Assembly: GCA_051453625.1 (NCBI GenBank)
Contig: JBOZIK010000001.1
Location: 200,652,654-200,706,174, forward strand
Source: Welwitschia mirabilis
Lineage: Eukaryota; Gnetophyta; Gnetopsida; Welwitschiales
Length of the DNA stretch: 53,521 bases
Direction: 5' to 3'
Part shown: positions 33,811-45,620 of the stretch, in pieces
Layout of the letters: each line of letters opens with the position of its first letter
Position numbering within the stretch: position 1 is the first letter of the stretch
Program-made: the position numbers and the translations under genes
Notes under the pieces: generated by a model
What the model saw: only the letters and a program-made list of their open reading frames with translations
Databases searched by the model: none
Told to the model about the DNA's origin: nothing

Positions 33811-33831
33811 TGCTCCCTAGTAATGATACCA
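33811..33831 (-). other. Primer-binding site of element E
   Basis: On the minus strand this reads TGGTATCATTACTAGGGAGC. It resembles the TGGCGCCATTGCCGGGG-type primer site of plant gypsy elements after C-to-T decay. It lies just upstream of the gag relic and fixes the minus orientation. Confidence 0.55.
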
Positions 33832-33835
33832 ATTT

Positions 33836-36370
33836 TGAATAAAGTAAAAACTTAATTTTGTGACATGAGGAGATCATGCTCTGATCCTTCACAAAAATAA
33901 ATATAAACTTAACATAATCATTCAAGTAGAAAAAGAAAATTAAGTAGAAAAAATTCAAATAATATTATAAAGAAATCACCTAGGTCGAAGTGCAAATATA
34001 GTGGAAGCATATGAGTATCCAACTAATGGAATACTTAACATGAATTATCATATAAATATTAAAATTACCTTATTAAACTATCACCTCATATGATAAAACA
34101 ACTATTTCTCTTAAGTGACATACAACTAATTCAATAAACATCACATAAAATAGTCATGAAAAATTATACGTGTAAAAGCATAATTTCACAAGATGTAAAA
34201 AGGAAAATGTAATAAATTAAGAAGAAATAATTTTTTCTAAATATTCATAAAATTTTAAAGATAATTTATAATTCACATAAATAAGTAAAGGAGTTGAAAC
34301 ATTCAAATTTACCTAAGTCATTTTCATTAAAAAATTAATTTTCCTTGAAAAGTTAACTTCTTTAATTCATATTAAATAGATGTAATTAGGTAATTCAAAT
34401 GTCATAATCTAGTCCATATAAAATGTGAATCAATTTGAAATTAAAATATAATACTTGTAAATCTAGATTATTCAAATTGTCTAGGTAAACCATTTGACAA
34501 AAATAAGATTTTTGCTAAATTGTAATATATTTGGTTTGAAAGATAACTTTTTAATAAGCACAAAATAAATCACAAAATCATTAAAACATCAAAATCAGAG
34601 TTTAATTCAACTAGAAATCAAGAAAAACTAGCATAAGAGTGTTCATTAAATCAAAGTAATCCTAGTTAATTTTGAGCTATTTTAACCAATAAAAAGAGAA
34701 GAAATAAATAACAGAGAGAAAAAAGGGAGAGAGAAAATTTAGAGAAATAGAATTAGAAAATTATAAAACCCTCAAAATACTTATAATATGTCATAAAACA
34801 ATTTTCTAAAACTAAATATTCAAGATTGAGTAGAATCGATTCCAACCAATAAAAATAATTCATTTAGAAAAACTATAAAAAATTATAGTTAACCCCATCT
34901 TGATTGAGAATATTATGCAAACTATAAAACTTAAGAAAATCTAGATTTCATAATCTTAAAGTACTCAAAACATAATACAATATGGAATCTTAGATTTTAA
35001 AAAACATGTTAAAAATCACTGAGAAAATCATATGCAAATTTAGAAATAATAAGATTTAACAGTTCAAAAATGTTTCTCAGTAAAATTGCAATTAAGATTG
35101 AAAATAGCAGAAAATGGCATTTTAGAAGCCAAATTTGGATTCTAACAACTTAAGAAGAAAGTTTCTAAGTTAAGAGGGGAATCCAATGACAAATATTCAG
35201 AACAATTAAAGTTGTACAGACAAAGTTATGGCTGAAACAAGCTCTAAAATTAAGTATTTTACTTTGATATCGAGAAAGAAGAAAGAAGAGAGAAAATTCT
35301 TACAACGAGAATAATTTTAATTTTAGAAAAGCATAAATAAAATATTTTTATAGCATTCCACTATTATTGAAAATAATAAAATAGAAATTCAACATAAATT
35401 GCCTCAGAAAAAAAATGGAATCATGAGAAATGTACTAGAAAATGAAAAGAATAGAGGAAAGAAGAGAAGCGAAGAATAAAACACATGATTTCTTTTGACA
35501 AAGAGTGACCAAATATGCAAAAACTTAGATTGCTATGAAAGATACAAATTTTATACAATCTAGTTAGCACTAATTATGGTACATGTTGTAAAACATCTAA
35601 TTATATTGAAGAAAATAAGGATTAACATTCATAAATCAAGTAATGAAAAGCATAGAAAACATAAATAAAAGGAAAACTTATTGGTTTTAGAAGAATGTGT
35701 AGCCCTTTCCATTAGTACTCCATATAATTACTTATAATATTTAATTCTTTTTCCTCCTCCTTCACTACCGGATCACATGCACTTCATCATCCTAGTAATG
35801 TCCACTAGATGAATAGAAATGGGAGAAAAGATGATGTAAAATGGGATACTAAAGGGTTTAGAAGGCTAAGAATGGTTTTGAATGATAGAAAAAGATAAAA
35901 AAGAGGAATGTAGAAGGTTTTCAAAGTTAATATAGAGAGAAGATCAAGTTGGAAATGAAAAACTGAGAGAGCAATGATGAAGAATCTCCTTCCAGAGCTT
36001 TAGAATGGCAAAAATAACATAATAATGATATAACAATGAGATGATAGTGATATGATTATGATATGGAAACTAAGGAAAGGTATTTATAGGCACTATAGGA
36101 TTGGCTAGAGGCTAAGAAATTATCACAACCATCACTAATTCACATGTTATTCATGTCTCAATTTCCAAAGCTGTCATATGATGCTACAATGTTATTTTTA
36201 CTCTTGGAATTGGCACTGCAGTGTAATAGGTAGTTTCATACAAAAGTACTAAAAATTTAAAAATAAAAATTGATTTAATTTCATTCTTCAAGGCTTAAAA
36301 TATATAAATTTATCAATTTTAACTAAAAACAACTAGAAAAAATTAGATTATATCTCCTGGGATGTAATTT
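33836..36370 (-). mobile_element. Probable 5' LTR and flank of element E
   Basis: On the element's sense strand this AT-rich stretch lies directly upstream of the primer site, so it should contain the 5' LTR. No coding trail is seen. The right boundary is a guess, placed before element A sequence resumes. The partner LTR would fall in or near the gap at 27869-27968 and could not be aligned. Confidence 0.4.
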
Positions 36371-36749
36371 TCCAAGGTACTGATGTCTTGAAAGGCTTTG
36401 ATATCATATAATGTCATGCATCCACTGTCAGAGTAAGTCAAAATAATTACATTAGTAAGAGGATAACATCTAATAATGGAAAAGGAACTATGAATAATCT
36501 ATAGAGCTTTCACATTAAAGTAGTTATTCGTGATCCATATTTTTGCTCTCAATCTTGATCTTCTGGTTACAATTATTATGAAGATCCTCAAATTGGATCA
36601 TGATGCATTGTTTTAAGCTCATTGAATGTCCAATATGGCTATCACATAAAAAGTGAAAAAATACCTCTAAATGCAATATTAAAGTTCAAAATCTAATGTA
36701 AAATATTGACTATTAATACTTATTTTGTTGAAAATTTAGGCTTCATCAA
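36371..36749. other. Unassigned junction between E and element A sequence
   Basis: No gene is seen. It may be upstream third-ORF sequence too decayed to recognise, or the remainder of the E LTR. Confidence 0.3.
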
Positions 36750-37660
36750 GTAGAAGATGTTCTAAATCATAGCTTTAAGGATCCAAATCTATAGGTTTAC
36801 ATAGATATTTAGTAGTAAAAAAGGGTCTTTGTACTATAGTTAAGATACTCTGAAATATTGACAAAAACCTATTACGCTAAAGAAACATAGGTCCATAGCT
36901 AGTGAGGTGGAAGCACCTACTAATAATGGGGAATTTATGGGTACTACTAAATGATATGATTCATAAGAGAAGTCTAAGTCAAAGAAGACTCTAGTATTCC
37001 ATGCCATAGACTATGATTTTAACATGGTATAGGACATAAAGGACATAGTTACTTTAGAGACATAAGAGAAGGAGATACACCTTTAATCGAAGAACCAGCC
37101 TTCATCACACATTCAGGGGGAGTACTAGCCTCCATTATGGGTTTATGAGGAGCACCAGGTGGATTTAGATGATTTAAATAATGATCCTTTCATCTTTCAT
37201 ACACCTCACCACAAGCTTCCCATTTGTCATCCTACATAGCCACCTCTTACCACCTAACATACCTTCACCATCTTTCTTACCTTCATTTCCACCACCATTA
37301 ATACTTCTCATTCATGAACCATCTATTATTTTTGCTCCATCATCTATACCTAATTTTTTTGGGACTACTATTTCTTTAGAACTTCCTTACCCCTTATGTA
37401 TATGTTTTTATTAGAAGACAAGCCTCTCAAGATCATAGTAAGACATCACCATCATAGTCCTAGGAATTACATACACCTCCACCTACCTTATCCTCATCCC
37501 ATATCATCTAGCCTTTTACCATTCAAGAGAGTGATGTTGATAATGACAATGCTAGAAATGGAGCTTACTACATTAATGACTCCACTCTTAGTAATTAGAC
37601 CTTTTTTTAATTATTTTAAAAGGGGAAGGATATATGGAAAATTATTTTAGACATCTTTTG
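36750..37660 (+). pseudogene. Second, degenerate copy of the third ORF
   Basis: This aligns with 26640-27560. Shared landmarks include 'AAGGGTCT', 'AAAGAAGACTCTAG', 'AGCACCAGGTGGATTTAGAT' (compare GTGGATTTAGATGATTCAG at 27036) and the Pro/His-rich tail. It keeps the acidic 'VDLDDLN' but has more stops than the first copy. A polypurine-like AAAAGGGGAAGG (about 37617) ends it. It continues through a 3' region into the LTR at 38088. Confidence 0.75.
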
Positions 37661-38087
37661 TGAATTTGGAGGACATGGGTTTGAGATGCTTGGTTGGACT
37701 TTCTTATGAGTGTAATGCTCATTGATAAGCTTTAGCACACATGACTTGATGTTTTTTATTTACTCTTAATATTATTTTTCTATGGTATACTATCATACTA
37801 TATTTAGCTATATTTATGATACATTTTGTCATGCATATAGTGATTTGATGTGAGCACTACTTTTGATTCTACTATCTTATGTACTTATCAAATGTATTTT
37901 ATTTGTTACTTCTTATTGAAATTTTCATTACACTCATGTAATTAATTAAAAATTTTTATTCTTTAGTGCTACTTAATAATACAATTATGATTCAATTTTG
38001 TTTTTGTACCTATCTCAAGTAAAATTGTAAATGCTTTTACTAATAAGATTTATCAAGGTTTGAACATCATTAAAAAAGAGGAGATTT
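37661..38087 (+). other. 3' untranslated region and polypurine tract
   Basis: AT-rich 3' region homologous to 27561-27868, ending in AAAAAAGAGGAGATTT next to the LTR start. This is the expected polypurine tract for 3' LTR synthesis. Confidence 0.65.
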
Positions 38088-39506
38088 TGGTAAAATTCTA
38101 GTTTTAATAACTCCACTTGTTAAATACAATGTGATCAATGTGTAGACATAGTATTGAAGATATCTCTCAGATTTCTAGGATACTTGAATTGCAAATAAGA
38201 ATCACCATCTATTCAAAGTCAATTTCTAAGGTAATTACTAGGTTTTACACATAAAGATCAAGATCACAAAAGTTTTAGCTTAAAAATTCTTAAAGGTTAA
38301 ACAAAGTTGACTAGAGATGTCCACAAGGTTGAAGACATCTATGAAAAAAACGTTTGCAGTAAGGGAGACATCTAGACTAAACTTGAAACTTAGATAGATG
38401 AAAAATGCCTATCATGAGGAAGATGTATATACTGACTAAACTGATGAAAGATGTTTGCAATTATGAATACATCTATGCTGAACTAAAATAGATAGTAGAA
38501 TATAGTTATGCCAATAGGATCATTAAGATGAATTATTTATTTTTTAGGGATCTAGGCAAGACTTACATGATAAATTATTGATTCCCAAGGGTAAAAGACA
38601 TAAAAGTTTCAAACTTGTTGAAATCTAGGCAAGTTAACCAAAGACTGCTCTCATGTTGAAGACATTTATTTCTGAGAGATGTTTACCATAGTAAAAACAT
38701 CTATCCTACAAAACTGGCACAAATTAAAATAGTCACTGAACGACTAAATCTAGTTTATAGTTGTTGTACTATGCTCAAAATAATTCAAATAGTTATATCA
38801 TGGGGGAAATATCAAGAATACCTCAAAAGTATAAAAGACACAAAGAATGGAGATGGAAGAGTTACTCACATGGTTGATTAAAATTATATAAGATAAAATT
38901 TATTGCACTTGATGAAAAGGGATCCATCATTGAAGACATTGTATGATCTCTAGCATTTCCATGATTGCAAATCTAACATTGGGTCTTTATAGATAACTAC
39001 ATCAAGGAGAACTATAGTAACTACCATTGTGATATCATCTCAAGATTATTTGGTCTTTCACTAATTGCTTTGGTACTTTATTAAAGGGCTATGTGATTAT
39101 TGAATCTCTTATCTTTTAGTCCACAAGATTTTTTATCTCTCTTTTCTAGAATTCGTTGCTTTGGGATTTCAAGGTATAAGGTAACCTTTGTACGAGTGTG
39201 CTATGTGATCGATTAAGTACCTAAGAGAATTATTGAATGGATATTTGTTGTAATCCCTAAGGAAAAGAGAGTGATGCCTTGAGAGAAGCATTTCATTTAG
39301 TTGCAAGGTTGGCGGTTATCTAAAACCACTATTTTACAGGTTAAGGATATGCATAGGTGTTAAAAAAAAGATACCCTTTGTGTGTGGACATACCCATCTT
39401 TGGGAACCATGTAAATTGATAAGATCTTCTTTGTAAAATTTTATTGGTTTATTTGTTAAAATTTTATTTGATCAAACTCATTCACCTCTTCCCTTTGAGT
39501 TCAACA
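38088..39506 (+). mobile_element. 3' LTR of copia element A
   Basis: It begins TGGTAAAATTCTAGTTTTAA and ends near ...TTTGAGTTCAACA. It matches the 5' LTR at 10269-11736 throughout, with the palindrome array (mostly AGACATCT forms) and the TATA box (38830-38836) in the same places. The exact end is uncertain within 39506-39513. Divergence between the two LTRs is high, so the insertion is old or the two belong to separate copies. Confidence 0.85.
38830..38836 (+). promoter_or_regulatory. LTR TATA box (element A, 3' LTR)
   Basis: TATAAAA followed by GACACAAAGAATGGAGATGG, matching the block at 11054 in the 5' LTR. Confidence 0.6.
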
Positions 39507-39510
39507 ATCC

Positions 39511-39640
39511 TTATTCTTTCATGCTACATTCGATTGCAGTGTTTAACATAAGAATAGAAAGGATGACACTATTCTTTGAAAATCAAAAATTTAATCTTAG
39601 AGTCTTCAATGTAGTTGAATAAGCAAAAGTTATAGATGAA
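39511..39640 (+). pseudogene. Gypsy protease relic (F), 3' part
   Basis: The frame 'FNIRIERMTLFFENQKFNL' and 'RVFNVVE' corresponds to the strand pair after the GRPWL block in plant gypsy protease-RT linkers ('INYRPGALKIIF...' in element E). It continues the protease frame that was cut at 10268. The join shows that the whole 10269-39506 block lies inside element F. Heavy decay follows, and no F RT is recognised downstream. Confidence 0.6.
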
Positions 39641-39654
39641 ATTTCAGAGATAGT

Positions 39655-39731
39655 ATTTAACATTAAAGCTAGCATAATTAATTAATAGTTTTGATGACTC
39701 CACTTATTTAACATTAAAGCTAGCATAATTC
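39655..39731 (+). repeat. 25-bp duplication flanking an LTR-tip fragment
   Basis: ATTTAACATTAAAGCTAGCA, extended to about 25 bases, occurs at about 39655 and again at 39707. Between the copies lies about 27 bases containing TTTTGATGACTCCACTT, which matches the start of the element A LTR (10282-10297). The arrangement looks like filler DNA from break repair. Confidence 0.65.
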
Positions 39732-39739
39732 ATAATAAT

Positions 39740-40099
39740 ATTTTTTTTTTTTGGATAGCTAGAACCATACTGCATTATAGAGATTCATCCTAATGGATCC
39801 ATTTTCACCTAGGATACTATTATTAAGAAGCCTTTGATGTTAATCAGCAATGATTAAAACTTTATTTTAAAAGTGACTCTTAATACTCTAACATAGTGAA
39901 AGAACTTCATCTAATAAACCCCTTGTAGAAAGGGGAATAATTGTTAATCTCATAAAAAGTTAATAATAGTAACATTAAGGAGAAAAATGAGGATTATTCT
40001 TTCAAACGTTTCTAAGGATCATTAACTTTCATTTATATTTTCCACCTATTGTAGATGACTTTCTCTTTGATATAAGCTAACTAAATTCAATCCACTTGA
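39740..40099. other. Unassigned DNA between F and element G
   Basis: Possibly further F coding sequence, but no domain block is recognisable. No RNA gene or LTR end is seen. Confidence 0.35.
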
Positions 40100-40722
40100 T
40101 GTCACGAATCTAAGTTGATCCTATAAGGGGCTTATATTGAGTTAAACCAATCCAAAGAAGTGCTTAGTTACTTCTCAGAGAGAGAGAGAGAGAGAGAAAG
40201 AGAGTAAGTTAGAAAGAGAGTAAGTAAGTTAGAAAGAGAGTAAGTAAGTGAGGGAAAGAGAGGGGGAGAAAGCAAATTTACAAAGGTATACGAAGCTTAC
40301 TCATGGTTATAGACTGGAAACACCAAAATAAGGATCTGTATTAGATGGCACCTATGTTAGAGGAATGCCATGTTAATGAAAGTAGAGGTTTAATAGATGG
40401 GTTCATAACTCACATCTTTTATATATTAGGTGGTGTGGTTCTAACTACATTTGAAGGAATTGTAGCATAGGTTGATAAGGTCTATCATTAACCAAGAACA
40501 TAGTAGTCTTCAAACCCTACCCTAATAGGGAGATGCTAAGGAATAATAACTTATATGCCAAGGTTCTACACTTTGAATAAATTTAACCTCACTGAGTTCC
40601 ATTTTTGTAAGTATAACTATAAAAGTAATATCTCTTATTTAAAAGAAGAAAAAAGTGAAAAAAGTTAAGAAGTCACCTTAAAATTGTTGCACTTTTTTTT
40701 TTGTTTACTCATGTGATTTTTT
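40100..40722 (+). mobile_element. Probable 5' LTR of copia element G
   Basis: The segment may begin at TGTCACGAATCTAAGTTG (40099-40101 onward) and ends just before a primer site at 40727. It contains a GA-rich microsatellite. No partner LTR was found, so the boundaries are provisional. Confidence 0.4.
40175..40270. repeat. GA-rich microsatellite
   Basis: (AG)n followed by repeated AGAAAGAGAGTAAGTAAGTT-type units. Such GA tracts in plant LTR or leader regions are common; a regulatory role cannot be judged here. Confidence 0.9.
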
Positions 40723-40726
40723 AATT

Positions 40727-40738
40727 TGGTATTAAAGC
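40727..40738 (+). other. Primer-binding site of element G
   Basis: TGGTATTAAAGC differs from the canonical copia site TGGTATCAGAGC at two positions, both transitions. Gag-like sequence begins about 650 bases downstream. Confidence 0.6.
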
Positions 40739-40834
40739 ATAAGAAAGGTTTCTTGGAGTGATCTTCCTAATCTTATTAATAACATTTTAACTACTTTGTG
40801 CTTCTTATTACCTCTTATGTGCATCCTTTTTTAA

Positions 40835-40880
40835 TCCTTCTTTCTTTCTTTCTTTCTTTTCTTCCTTTTTTTTTTTTTTG
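40835..40880. repeat. TTCT and poly-T microsatellite
   Basis: (TTCT)n, then TTCC and a T run. It creates the Lys/Glu-rich minus-strand frame at 40808-41071, which is not a gene. Confidence 0.9.
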
Positions 40881-41374
40881 AATATATATGTCTCTATCTG
40901 TCTATCTGTGTGTGAACATGCATGTGCTTCTTCTAGCTTCTTATTTTCTCTTAAAGGGATTTTGTAGTTTTTGGTTTTCATGTCACTTTGACGAATGTTG
41001 AGAATTGAGGTCTTCCTTAATCTTTTATTAGCTAAAATAACTATTATGTTTTTGTGTTCGCATGTTTTCAATTGAGCATGTTTTTCTTTACATGATTATT
41101 ACTTTTGTTAGAGTTATCGTAGCATTGGCAGTTTTACAATGTAATTTATGTTATGTTATATGCGTTTGTTATGTGGTTAATAGATGCTAAGTTCATATTT
41201 ATAAAAAGATATATCATGATTAATTGTATTCATTAAGGATACAAAGCAACGTTTGTTTAATCAAGTTTATTTTTCTTCCTTATTTATTCTTTGTTCTCTT
41301 TCTTTCCCTGGGACCTATATTGATCACCCCTCCTTTTCTCATTGGGTATTAGATCCTAGTTTGAAGACACTTTG

Positions 41375-42170
41375 TAAGAATGGCTAATTTCATCTAGAAT
41401 TTAATATTCTTACTCTTGGCCCATCCACTAATTTTTCTTACTAGCAATTACAAATTTACAATGTGCTACTTATGCAAGATCACCATAAGATTGTTGGTGA
41501 AGGATTTCATAATGAGCCTAATTTCGTGAGGCTTACCTCCTTTCACATGGATCAACAAAAATAAATCAAGGATAACATGAAGAAGGATTTAGAACCAAAA
41601 TAATACTATTTGATGTATTCATTAAGGATATCATTCCAAAGATCATGAATCTTAGTTATGCTAAACTTATGTGGAAGACATTGGAGCTAGAGTTTAAAGA
41701 CTCTATGAAAGGTGCAACATTTCAAGTTGCAATAAGCTAACTAGGCCTAAAAAAATATTCAAATGTTGAAGTAAAAAATGTTTGAGTAATTTAATAAAAG
41801 GTTTTAAGAGGTCTTTAACAAATTGTAAACCCCTAGATAAAATGTCAAAATGTAAACATAGTTTATAAAAAAAAAAAACTCTAATATTTTGTTATGAGAT
41901 TTAATCCTTTGATGATTCTGATAGAGGAAACAAAGAATCTTGATAATATATTAATGGTGGAGTTGATTAGATTATTATGTAATTTTAAGGCAACTCTTTT
42001 AGAGCATGGCCATTTACTTAGAGAACATGCTTACACTCCATTAAATATCTTTCCATGAGCTTCCTCGACTAATTAGAGGGGAGGCATAGATCATGGTGGA
42101 TTCCATGGTTATGGTAGAGGAGGTCATTCATAAGGAGATGATTCAGCTAATTGGGGCTAAAATGATAAGT
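41375..42170 (+). pseudogene. Copia gag relic (element G)
   Basis: Decayed gag between the primer site and the zinc knuckle. Blocks such as 'IVGEGFHNEPNFVRLTSF' and 'DNMKKDLEPK' can be read, broken by stops and shifts. A Gly-rich GGFHGYGRGGHS-like stretch just before the knuckle is usual for copia gag. Confidence 0.55.
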
Positions 42171-43540
42171 TTGGAGGATGTGGTAATAAGAAAGTCATCA
42201 CATGTTTCAAATGTAAAAAGGAAGGACATGTGGCTAAAAAATATTCCTTTGGCAAATTTCATAAGGATATACTTAGGCCATCTAGTTCTGTTGATGACTC
42301 TACTTAGCCTAAGACTCCATTGATAAAGAACTTTGCTACTATTATGGATGTCCATCCCAAGAATCATACATGGGTTATTGACTTGGGTAGTTCTAACCAC
42401 ATGAATGGCAATGTCACTCTCTTTATTTAGTTACAATCTTACAAGGGTTCCCCATCCGCATTAGTCATGGACAATTTATGCATGCTAAAGGAATTAGTTT
42501 GATAGCAAGAAAGACTTCTGACAGTGGTGAGATCATTATTCAAGATCCATTGCATGTGCTAGGTTTATCATATTATTCGTTGTTTATTAGTCAATTTAAA
42601 GACAATGGATTCTATGTCATTTTTCTCTAATTCAGAGTTCAAGATATTTAAGAATGACATAGAGATAGTTTCAATTTCAGGAGCAACAAATTATTCTTGT
42701 TATATGATGATGTTGACAAAAGAAGCACTTATTATAGTAAAGGAAGATTTTGGCCACATGAACACTAGTTCTCTATAGTTCATGAACAAACAAGGCAATG
42801 TGAATAGAACTTTCGAGATGATTTTATCTCCAAAACCTAGGTATAAGATGTGTATGATTTCAAATCAAAATAGAGATTCAAATGTAAGGATATATTTTTA
42901 GTCTTAGGCTTCTTTGGATTTAGTGCATATGGATTTATGTGGGTCATTAAATATGTTATTTATTAATGGACTTTGATGATTATTAATGATCACCAACAAT
43001 TTTTCTCACTTTACTTGGGTTTATTTTTTGTAGCTAAAGTCTGAGACATTGATCCTTATTAAACATGATTGAATGTGAGTTTAATAAGAAGGTGAAACAT
43101 ATTTGAATAGATCATGATGCATAATTTTAGTTAAACATTTTTTGCAAAAGGTTGGGATTCCATAAGTAAACAACACAGGGTTACGCTCCACAAAAAAAAT
43201 AGAGTGGCAAAATGAAAGAATAAGATATTGTTTAATATTAGTTATTTTTCATTAAAGCAAATCAATTTCCCAAATAAATATTAAGTAGAAGCATTGTTCA
43301 CTACCAATTATTTATTAAATCACAATTATTCATCTGGTATTAAAAGTAAGAGTCCTTATGAATTTCGTTGCGATCACCCTTCATTAGTTTCACATTCATG
43401 AAATTTTGGATTTGTGTGTTGGGTAGAGATTTCTTAACAAATGTGCTAGCAAGTTAAGTTATCTAGCTGTGAAGTGCATGTTTCTTCGTTATTACTAAAG
43501 ACAAAGGGTTATCGTTGCTTTAACTGAAGAACAACATATG
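42171..43540 (+). pseudogene. Copia zinc knuckle-protease-integrase relic (G)
   Basis: The zinc knuckle CFKCKKEGHVAKKY (42203-42244) has its last Cys changed to Tyr. The protease site is WVIDLGSSNHMNGN (42370 onward), so Asp-Ser-Gly is now Asp-Leu-Gly. Then come 'SGEIIIQDPLHVLGLSYY', 'FISQFKDNGFYVIF', the integrase start 'LDLVHMDLCGSLN', 'NNFSHFTWVYFL', and the C-terminal 'NFGFVCWVEIS' and 'KGYRCFN'. No RT follows, so the element is truncated after integrase at about 43540. Confidence 0.8.
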
Positions 43541-44569
43541 ACATGCTAGTATTGATTTGACATGTAATGAAGCTATTATATTCGTACATGATATACAAAA
43601 TGCAAAATTAAAAGAAAATTTTTAATGAATTTAATAAATAATTCATACACTTCATGTAGAAGCTATATGTAGATAAAATACATTAATAAAAAATTTAGTC
43701 ACATATAGGCATGTGAAGGTGGACTCTTTGCATATGCAAATCAAGTTTGCATGTTCATGCTTAGAGTTAATAGAAGAACCTACTACACTATGTCTTTAAG
43801 CTAACCTCAATTAGTTATACATATATGTCATGCATCTACTAATATCCTCCTAAAGTAAAGTAATGAACATCAATAATATGTTAGATTCATCCTTAGGCAC
43901 ATCAATTCACAAGGATGACAAGCTTGTGAAAAGGTCATGTATTACCATCATACATTACCACAAGAATTTAGTGTGAAGATCCAAAAGAGATTATTACCAA
44001 ACTTTTTCCGAGAGTAATGCTAAATATCTAACAAGCTACTCTTATGAACTTATTAATTCTAAAACATAACATCACAAAAGTTTCATGACGGAATCAGAAA
44101 ATGCCAAAAATATTAGAATAAAGGAAAATGTCGATAAAAATTCCAAAAAAATTGTAGAGGATGCTCAAAATATTATTGAAAAAGAAAAATATTTGCACCT
44201 CATGTGAGGTAAGTGTAGTAGCCTTTTAGCTGCTACATTCGCTTTCACATGGGATGCTACTTCACAGTCTTAAGTTGACATAGGGCCCATGCAATGGCCT
44301 TTCTTGGGACACCTATAACTACCTTTTACTCTAAAAAATAAAAATAAAAAAGAAAGGAGGCAAGACACAAATAAAAATGAAATTTTGTATGAGGAGGTGA
44401 ATACATTATAGTAATAAAATACATCATATGGCTCATATATTAAAAGACTAAAGTATTTGATTTGTTAATTCCAAAAGTTTAAATCTTTAGAAGTTATATG
44501 GATGAAAATTTGTTAAAAAACAGTATTTAATTTACAATAAGGAATTAAAAACTATTTAGAAACTAGAAA
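43541..44569. other. Unassigned AT-rich DNA with two hairpins
   Basis: No coding trail is seen. Two inverted repeats lie close together: CCTCATGTGAGG (44198-44209) and a 9-bp-stem hairpin at 44214-44237 (TGTAGTAGC / GCTGCTACA, one mismatch). It may be internal sequence of the minus-strand element whose LTR lies at 44.57-45.62 kb. Confidence 0.35.
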
Positions 44570-45620
44570 AGTATATGATGAAATTGTTGTGCATGTATTA
44601 TAGTATGCATTTCACATCATTTAATCATCTTGAATATTTTAAATAGTGAAGACAAGAGGTTAAAGAGGAGGAGAACTTGCGAAGGTAGTACATGAAAACT
44701 ACTATTATAAAAGTTGGATTACTATTAAATTAATTAATAATGCACCTAATCCATAATAATGAAATTCATAAAAATAATTTAATTGGTTGTCACACAATTA
44801 GTCTCATACCATGAATCAAATGTACATAAGAAATCAAAACATTAATGTCAAATGGTGCAGAGTTTGAGACATAGAAAATATGATTTTATTAAGTATTCAA
44901 TAAATACATGGCTTACATTGATGGCTTGGATCATAAAGGTCTCACTTTAATTAATAATATGAGGGACGAAACTTGGTTTCAAGCCTCTTCCAATTGATTT
45001 CTCAACACTTGGTACTTCTATCATGTTATACAAGAGATTAAAAAAGTTGAATTTTCAATGACAAAACTATTACTTAAGTAGATTTTAAACCAAGTGGAGA
45101 TTAAGAAAATAAGTTATGAAAGTTGGTTATGTAACTATTACCATTGTTAGTTTCATCGCTAAGCAATGGCAAGTAAAAATGATTTTAGGATAAAATAGGA
45201 GAAGGCATTGATGGGTTCCATCACTAGGTGATAACAAATAGTAAAGGTTCTTGAAAAACAAAGAAGAAGGTATCACTATATCCTACCATTGGATGATGGC
45301 AAGTGATGATGATCTTAGGAAGAATATATGGTTGCTAAGTCATCATTAGGCAATTTGAAGTAGTAATAACAACATATGAAACCATTACTAGATGTGTTCA
45401 TTAGATGATGTTCCTATGACAAGTAATGATGATTTTGTAAATCTTTAATTTCTTATAATCTTGATTTTGATCATTTTTTAACCTTATTATGTGTTCCTTA
45501 AAAACCTATAACCTTATAAAACACTCAAAAATTCCACCATTTCTACCTTTCATAGGCATCAATTTATGTCTATCATAAGCTCCTAGTAGGTCATTAGCAA
45601 ACTCTAGCAAGGTATGTTAA
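44570..45620 (-). mobile_element. Gypsy LTR (F family), minus strand
   Basis: On the minus strand this aligns with 6840-7760, from 'GGTAGAAATGGTGGAATTTTT' through the subrepeats to 'ATGGATTAGGTGCATT' and 'AATCCAACTTTTATAATAG'. It is therefore a second LTR of the F family, facing the other way, from an independent insertion. Exact ends and target duplication are not visible. Confidence 0.6.
45160..45430 (-). repeat. About 64-bp degenerate subrepeats, five units
   Basis: Cores of the type AAGTGATGATGATC next to GATGGC lie at about 45171, 45237, 45301, 45359 and 45421, a spacing of 58-66 bases. On the minus strand they read TACTTGCCATYACCTAGTGA-like. They match the array at 7080-7262 and share its terminal flank. 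Confidence 0.7.

Noticed and set aside
40808-41071. Lys/Glu-rich 87-codon minus-strand frame
   Set aside because: It is the translation of a TTCT microsatellite and poly-T run.
42093-42400. Plus and minus frames of 76 and 85 codons
   Set aside because: Both are out-of-frame readings of the copia G zinc knuckle and protease region.
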